64,000 nt of DNA. It comes from Eledone cirrhosa (Eukaryota; Mollusca; Cephalopoda; Octopoda; Eledonidae). Location: NCBI GenBank assembly GCA_964016885.1, contig OZ024743.1:14960709-15024708 (forward strand), written 5' to 3'. Below are positions 57,200 through 64,000 of the stretch, piece after piece (the stretch's first letter is position 1; every line of letters begins with the position of its first letter). Under the pieces are notes generated by a model, which saw only the letters and a list, made by a program, of their open reading frames with translations, did no database searches and was not told the origin of the DNA. The position numbers and the translations under genes were made by a program.

Positions 57200-59810
57200 A
57201 AACCGATATATCAAATTCGTAGAATGGTGCTCGTAGTTTATTCTCATTATTTTAACAAAACTAATTTGTTTATAGTTCAGTATGTGGCTTAAACTCTTTA
57301 TTTACACCCTGCATTACGATACATATATGTATGGAATCTGCAAAGTTATCATCATATAAATACATTTCAGGAATGAGTTAAGCAGTTTAGCGCATTTCAG
57401 TAATTCACATAATTAAAGAAGGTTTATATTCCAGGTTATAGACTTATTATGATTCCCACAGTCGTTTCAATTATTAATCACTGTTTATATAAATATTCAA
57501 TGAGCCCATTTGAGTCATTAATTAATTATTGTTGTAGATTTCCATACGATATCTGTCTGAAGCATATTAGAGGTACTATTTTTGTACTTCTGATTTAAGA
57601 AATTGAAGAGATTTTTTTTAATCATTGCAAAATTATATGAATGATACGCACATACATTTGGAATACGTGGAATATTCGAGAATTTGGGATTTAGTTTATT
57701 TCAGTCATAATTTGAGCAATATCTCTAACTTTGCTGATATGTTTTCTCCTGTTAGATACGTAGATTATTAAAGTTGTCATATGACGTACAGTTTCTCATA
57801 TACTTAGTTCTACAGGAACAAGATGTGTAAATATACCTCCATTTTAATTTCACTAAAATATATCATATAGTAAACTCATGTGATTCAATATGTAAAGAAA
57901 TAAAACTGCATTTCCAAAATGATTACCGGTCACGTTGTATGGAAAATTCTCAATCTGAAAATAATAGTATACTTCCAGAAATAATATTTTATTTTATAAC
58001 ATTTAATTAAGCGAAATACATAGCTTTCTAATAATAACTAATATACATGGTAATGCATCGCTCAGATGAAGCCAGTTAGTTGTATTAAAAGTTCACATAT
58101 TGAAGCATTTATTCTATTTTCCTATAAATGACTCTACTATTCTTTTGTGTTTTCATAAGTTAAATACGTCGGTGTACAACATCAACGATTTTCAATTAAT
58201 CTAATCAGTATTCTCCTATTATAAATTTAAACATTTTCAAAACATACTCAATTTAATATTTTGGTGGTTACACACAGCAGTATATTGAAAGGCCTAAAGA
58301 TTCTACTCAAACTCTACGAAAGTTAAATCAGCTTCCTAATGAAACAGCAGTATTTGAAAACAACTCAATCCTTATAGTGGACCTAAGAAAACCGAATGAT
58401 TTGCAGTTATATTTTCCTGTACTTTTTGCGATACGTTTAATATATATATTTAATATGAAGCCTATTAAAAGCGATAGAACAATTATTCAATTGAAAGAAT
58501 ATGAAAACGATATCTTTAAAATGATATATAGTAAAAAGATGTGAAGTAAACAATATATTTATATACTAACAATACATGTTGAAAACTATAAAACTACTAT
58601 TCGTGAAATAATCGATGGCTTTATTTATAAACGTTTACTTATGGAAAAAAAGAAAAGAATTCTCAAAAGGATCCGCTATTTTTCAATGCTAACTGGGAAT
58701 AACGGAGAAGCGAAGACAGCAACGAAAAACGTACTTGGAAGAGATATATATTTGTGTTTTCTCCTGCATCAATATAATTATTCTGAAATATTTCATTGCA
58801 AGCGGGCTTGTTCCATTCATTGCTACCAGCCAAAGGCTGTCTGTAATTTACAATGGTGATGCAAAGGAGGCAATGGTAATATTCAACAGTCTGAATAAGT
58901 GCTTTTTCCAGTTTGGATATATATTTTTTTAAACATCATTTTCAGATATTTTATTTTCAGAAAGTTTTAAATTAGTTATAACGTTTTTAATGTATATCAA
59001 TTTAGATATAGAGTTCCTGTTAATTTGCATTAGAAGGGCACACATAAATGTGTTGTTATTTTTAATATGTTATAATTTAGATGCATCACATGAATCACAG
59101 ATTAATGTATATGCAGTGCAAAAATCTCTAAAATCCTCAATGTTCGAAAAAACAATTTAAACTCAGCTTTCAATTTCAACATTTAACATGCAAGCACAAA
59201 GTTGTTTCAGGTTTACTTAAGATGAGAGAAATGACGAATCGATTCAATTACATCTACGTGCTGGCTTAATGCTATTGCGTGCGACACTAGTATATATTAT
59301 AATATTCTTTCACATCCGGACAGTTTGGTATTGATAGGGTCAGTTTTTGGTGTAAGAGCATACAACTGTAGTAAGCAGTTATGTTGCCTGCAGTTTCAAA
59401 ATGTAAACACTGCTGACTCAGGGGATAGATGTAATATATTGTCTATGCAAATGATGTGGCGGGGGTATTGAAATCAAGAATAAAATCCGTAATACGTTGA
59501 CACGGTTACTGAGATTGTATGTTAATTATACACACACATATATATATATATATAAGTTATATACTGTCATTTACACCTCCATATGTATATATATGTATAT
59601 ATTCTTGTGACGCTAAACTCCGCCAGTTGCAGACTACAGATCCACATGAGATATTTCTCTCCACAAAGTTCGATCACCAGAGGTTAACGAGCAAAGATCA
59701 AATCCAGTCCATAAGTTGACATTATCAAGCCATCATTTTGGCTGTCGGCCTTTGCTTCTCCTTCCAGCCAACCCTCCTTCCAGGCATAATCTACTCACAC
59801 CATGAGTTGA
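57200..59810. other. AT-rich DNA without recognisable gene
   Basis: Short TA tracts only. A frame at 58735-58932 has a hydrophobic composition but no identifiable family. The segment 59600-59810 may be the eroded end of the RT relic that follows on the minus strand. Confidence 0.45.
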
Positions 59811-59814
59811 TCTT

Positions 59815-60520
59815 TTTATATGGCCGTATAGTTTGAGCACTCTTGACGTGACAATTGATGTAATTTGTCTACATTAGGTAATGTTGATAATTGATATAAT
59901 TGGTCTATGTTTGGTAAAGCTGCCCAACCTAGAGCGATGCGATACTGCCTAGCAAAACTTCTATTGCTGTTTGATGATAATTTGTGACCGAGATATACAA
60001 ACTCCGTAACTTCAGCAATTTGCAGCTTGTAGGTTGTGAGTTGGAGATTGGTATTGTTTTTATCAGTTGTCATAAACTTTGTTTTGGAGATGTTGATGTA
60101 TAAGCCAGCCTCCAACAATTGTTTGGCAAGTACATTCAGAAAGTCTTGCAGATCAGTTCTAGAGTAAATCAGGATGGCCATATCGTCTGCAGAGCTAAGA
60201 TTTCATAGGATTTTACCTCCTATTTGAGAACCAGAGAATCATTGTTCTTCAGTGTGGTAGATAAGTGAAGCCATAACTATGCAGAAAAGAAGTGCTGATA
60301 GTACATCCCCCAGCTTAACTCCCTTGAAGTTGTCTATACAGAGTGTAGTTACCAAATCTGCTTTGATATATGGTGTTTAGTTGGTGTAAGTTTCTTTCTG
60401 TAGATTGATGTAATTTTGTTAATTGAGGTCTTGTTTAAGATTTGCCAGAAGCTGGGTAGTTTCATGTAGTCAAAAGCTTTTGTGAAATCAATGAAGTATT
60501 GAATTGTATTGATTTCTCAG
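59815..60520 (-). pseudogene. Reverse transcriptase relic, unassigned LINE
   Basis: Minus strand, broken frames. IDFTKAFD near 60480, then 'GVKLGDVLSALLFCIVMASLIYH' in pieces near 60260-60330, SSADDMAIL near 60170-60195 (catalytic ADD), GLYINISKTKFM near 60080-60100, and VTEFVYLGHKLS near 59990-60010. The motif order is that of a non-LTR RT from fingers to thumb. Motif style suggests an RTE- or Jockey-type lineage rather than Dong/R4 or Tx1. No endonuclease seen. Confidence 0.7.
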
Positions 60521-60593
60521 TGATTTTTTTAATAGCTAGGATCTGCTCAATATATATGTTTACATATATAAATATAAATATATATTATGTCAC

Positions 60594-60610
60594 AAACACA
60601 CACACACATG

Positions 60611-60662
<52 letters not shown>
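60594..60662. repeat. (CA)n/(TA)n microsatellite
   Basis: CA then TA dinucleotides. Confidence 0.93.
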
Positions 60663-60665
<3 letters not shown>

Positions 60666-60734
60666 CTCCCGATTATTACTGGAATTCTATAACAATCCTG
60701 CTTCTATAATTTTCGGCGGAAGAAGGGTAGTGCG

Positions 60735-60778
60735 TAGCCCTGATGAACGCCAACCAGTGTGAAACAGACTGTTAGGCT
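60735..60778 (+). ncRNA. Hammerhead-like motif, second locus
   Basis: AGCC (60736-60739, stem I), CTGATGA (60740-60746), stem II ACGC (60747-60750) with GTGT (60757-60760; one G-U pair) over a 6-nt loop, GAAA (60761-60764), near-palindrome CAGACTG, TTA, then GGCT (60775-60778) pairing with AGCC. Core bases fit. Stem III leaves one extra nucleotide before stem I, so activity is uncertain. It lies about 1 kb from the Penelope-like element. Confidence 0.5.
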
Positions 60779-60899
60779 CTCTCCCTCTTTTCACCGAAAT
60801 AAGTAAGTGACATATTCACTACTTTAAAACTGATAGCGTATGGTCTTCTAAATATTTTAAATTAAACTTACGGTATATTGCCAAATATACTATACATAC

Positions 60900-60900
<1 letters not shown>
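60779..60900. other. Short spacer
   Basis: No features. Confidence 0.4.
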
Positions 60901-61150
<250 letters not shown>

Positions 61151-61740
61151 ATATATGCATTGGCGGACTGGGTCTAAAAATATTGGTTGCCTGGAGATAA
61201 AGGGGGTCACCCATATATAGAGTGCTATTATTCAATTTTTATAATGAATAAATAACCTTTTCAAAAAGTACATAAGTGAAAACAACACGGAGCAATGAAA
61301 TGTGCATTTCTTTTACTAATTATGGTATGTATAGTCTGTACATGTTTTTGCCAGTTTACAGTAATACTAAATCTTCATACAGAATGTTATAATATACTGT
61401 TATTTAGAGTAAAATATGCAAATGTCCGTTTTTAACTTCTCCAATAAAAGTATACACAACCAGAGATTTTCAATATAGAACTTTGCTCTTTCTCACTCAA
61501 AATATATATCTGGGAGTGTGTGTATGTGTGATGTACACGCATATACATATATTTATATATATGTATACATGAATGTTTTCAACTTTTACAAACATTATTC
61601 TCCCTAGGGACTTTAGACTAAAGGACTGACCACTAATTGATTTTACATACGTCTTTAACACATAGATATATAAAAACTATTTGGCCAGCACCTCGTGTGT
61701 ATGTGCATGTGTATGTGTAAGTATATATAAATATATATAT
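61151..61740. other. AT-rich spacer
   Basis: No domain recognised. Confidence 0.4.
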
Positions 61741-62201
61741 AAAATATGTAGTTTAGAAAGCCACAACAATGCAGATGGGAAATCACGAGGTAGGAAGTGA
61801 GTGAGAAATAGGAGAAAAGTGAAAATTGAGAGAAACGAAAAAGGAAAACAAAACAAAGGTAGAAGGGTTACCGTAGTGGAGATTTAATCCCAATATTTCG
61901 GGCTCACGCCCATCAACGGGGGAAAGTTCCAAAGGGGAGGGGGGACAGGCTAAGCCGGAGAAAGTTGTATTGTCGTTAAAACATAGGAATGCCGTTATGG
62001 GGAAAATTCAAACGAGGGAAAGAATGCGCGTGCGCGTGATAGGCTGTGGCAAAAGCTACTGACCAATTGGGTTAAAACAATAGGGTGCGCTAGCGTGTGA
62101 AAGCCGTAACATATGTGTGTGTAAATATATGTGTGTGTAACTGTGTGTGTATATGTGTATGTGTGTATGTATGTGAGTGTGTGTGTGTGAAAGATAGTGA
62201 A
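61741..62201. repeat. Left inverted repeat (pseudo-LTR)
   Basis: About 455-460 bp. Very similar to the complement of 62895-63350, differing by scattered single bases and in the length of the TG/CA tract. Confidence 0.88.
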
Positions 62202-62721
62202 TAGACAGACACCCACTAGCAACTTAGATAAAAGCAGGTGCTTCTTTAAAATCCCCCACCTGAGTGAATATACCACGAACGCCATCCGCAGGGCCATAAG
62301 GAGGGAGGGACTTGACATACATTTGGCCCACACAGGACCTTCGTTCCGAAGATGCCTCTCCACCAAACCCGACGAGTCAGATGGGACGTGTTCCCTCAGC
62401 AACTGCCCGATACGGGGGGCAGATTGCCTACGCACCTATGTCGTATATAAGATTCAATGCGATAAATGTAACAAGTTTTACATAGGTAGCACCATCCGAC
62501 CCCTACATAATCGTATCAAGGAACATGTCAACACCAACGCATCTTCCTTCCGTAAACACATCCTTAAATGCCGAAACCCACAGGGCAGACCCTTGGTCAC
62601 AGTCCTAGCGACCGAACGCAGCATCGGATCCTTAAGGATAAAGGAAGCACTTGTTATTAAGAACCTCAGACCCCCACTTAACAACCGGGCTGAGAGAAAT
62701 GAGCTGACATGGCAAATTTAA
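62197..62721 (+). pseudogene. Penelope-like GIY-YIG endonuclease C-terminus
   Basis: 175 codons counting the stop. Only a GTG begins the frame in the left repeat, so the true N-terminus, with the RT, is missing. A cysteine cluster (CSLSNCPIRGADC) precedes YVVYKIQCDKC and FYIGSTIRPLHNRIKEH. This is the GIY-YIG core with the C-x2-C insertion between GIY and YIG that marks Penelope-like elements. The catalytic Y (YVVY, FYIG), the R of HNRIKEH and a glutamate in RIKEALVIKN are all present. The frame is undamaged through the stop at 62719-62721. The nuclease would nick DNA for integration; alone it is unlikely to act. Confidence 0.88.
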
Positions 62722-62894
62722 CCATAGTGACCAGTAACAGCCCCTACGGCCTATTATCTTTCACACACACGCACTTATATGTATACCCATACACATACAC
62801 ACACACACATACACACACATCTATATTTATACACGCACACATGTTTATACAACCTACCACCTTTCACACCCTTTGAATTCCAGCTTCTACGGCC

Positions 62895-63350
62895 CACTAT
62901 CTTTCACACACTCACATACATACACACATACACATATACACACAGAGTTACACACACATATATTTATACACACATATTTTACGGCTTTCACACGCTAGCG
63001 CACCCTATTGTTTTAACCCAATTGGTCAGTAGCTTTTGCCACAGCCTATCACGCGCACGCGCATTCTTTCCCTCGTTTGAATTTTCCCCATAACGGCATT
63101 CCTGTGTTTTAACGACAATACAACTTTCTCCGGCTTAGCCTGTCCCCCCCCCCTTTTGGAACTTTCCCCCGTTGATGGATGTGAGCCCGAAATATTGGGA
63201 TTAAATCTCCACTACGGTAACCCTTCTACCTTTGTTTTGTTTTCCTTTTTCGTTTCTCTCAATTTTCACTTTGCTCCTATTTCTCACTCACTTCCTACCT
63301 CGAGATTTCCTATCTGCATTGTTGTGGCTTGCTAAACTACATATTTTACA
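62895..63350. repeat. Right inverted repeat (pseudo-LTR)
   Basis: Complement of the left repeat. A shorter related phrase ('cggcctattatctttcacac') also occurs at 62748-62767 between the gene and this arm, so the arm's inner end is partly duplicated. Confidence 0.88.
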
Positions 63351-63385
63351 TATTTCACAATGCTTCAAGCAAACTTTAACACCCT

Positions 63386-63702
<317 letters not shown>

Positions 63703-64000
63703 TAGACCACCCGTGACCCGTTGGGTCATGTTCACTTTAACATATTTTTTTTTAAAATCGTGTTCACTTAAAAATAATGTTTAAATAATAAAAATATACA
63801 CAGATATGTATATAAAGTGAAATGAAACTGGAAGGCCTATATATATACGTGAGTGTATGTATATATATATATGTGTGTGTGTGTAAACATATACATATAT
63901 ATGTATGTGTGCGTATATATATGTGGATGTCTGTGATCTACATGCACTGGTCATAAACACACACACATATATATATATTCACACACACTCACACACACAT
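63703..64000. other. Spacer with short TA/CA tracts
   Basis: No gene. Short TA, TG and CA tracts to the window end. Confidence 0.5.

Larger units (their letters stand above)
61741..63350 (+). mobile_element. Penelope-like element remnant with long inverted terminal repeats
   Basis: Inverted repeats of about 455 bp (61741-62201 and 62895-63350) enclose a GIY-YIG coding remnant. The outer ends read 'aaaatatgtagtttagaaag' and its complement 'cttgctaaactacatatttt'. Inside each arm are 'cccgaaatattgggattaaa' and a CA/TG microsatellite. Penelope-like elements are known for pseudo-LTRs in direct or inverted order and for frequent 5' truncation. The reverse transcriptase part is absent here. Confidence 0.8.

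Noticed and set aside
58641..58932. Two overlapping short frames as host exons
   Set aside because: No family resemblance and no convincing splice sites; composition is typical of the AT-rich surroundings.
61890..61930. Hammerhead-like phrase in the Penelope-like inverted repeats (TTGATGG, GCCCGAAA on one strand)
   Set aside because: Two of seven bases of the first core segment differ, and stem I does not close. It may be a relic, but I cannot support it.

Overview
This window looks like intergenic or intronic chromosome sequence from a cephalopod mollusc, most likely an octopus. The reasons are the many copies of one tRNA-derived SINE whose body matches what I know of cephalopod SINEs, the very dense TA/TG/CA microsatellites, and the mixture of Dong/R4-like, Tx1-like and Penelope-like retroelements. 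I found no convincing host exon, tRNA, rRNA or snRNA gene. Every long reading frame with a recognisable domain belongs to a retroelement.

Layout. 1-10.1 kb is AT-rich DNA with microsatellites, a 558-575 bp tandem array with inverted-repeat ends (3.9-5.8 kb), three clear SINEs and an old LINE relic. 10.1-31.4 kb is a chain of four large non-LTR elements and a SINE, each junction being a (TAA)n/(ATT)n tract: a broken Dong/R4-like LINE (copy A1, +), a Tx1-like LINE (copy 1, -), a second Dong/R4-like family (copy B, +), the Tx1-like LINE again (copy 2, -), then a SINE. 31.4-39.7 kb holds SINEs, a LINE tail relic, a 312-bp tandem repeat carrying a hammerhead-ribozyme motif, and a hairpin repeat.

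39.7-45.1 kb repeats the chain theme: a truncated copy of family B, (TAA)n, then an apparently intact Dong/R4-like LINE (copy A2) with one 1216-codon frame. 45.1-49.2 kb has a cluster of triplet microsatellites, a tiny pogo-like MITE and a decayed LINE with a restriction-like endonuclease. 49.4-57.2 kb has more SINEs, a rearranged Tx1-like relic with an inverted segment, and a second copy of the hairpin repeat. 57.2-64 kb has an RT relic, a second hammerhead-like motif, a Penelope-like GIY-YIG remnant between long inverted repeats, and a (TA)n tract of about 220 bp.

How the parts relate. Dong/R4-like elements encode one protein: Myb-like N-terminus, reverse transcriptase, CCHC motif, PD-(D/E)XK nuclease. 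Tx1-like elements encode a gag-like ORF1 with a zinc knuckle and an ORF2 with APE endonuclease, RT and CCHC motif. SINEs and the hammerhead repeat are non-autonomous passengers. The best candidates for something new are the TAA-anchored element chain, the hammerhead repeats, three SINE copies that all begin just after the presumed m1A58 position of their tRNA-like head, and a modular repeat with a conserved 80-bp head and exchangeable palindromes.
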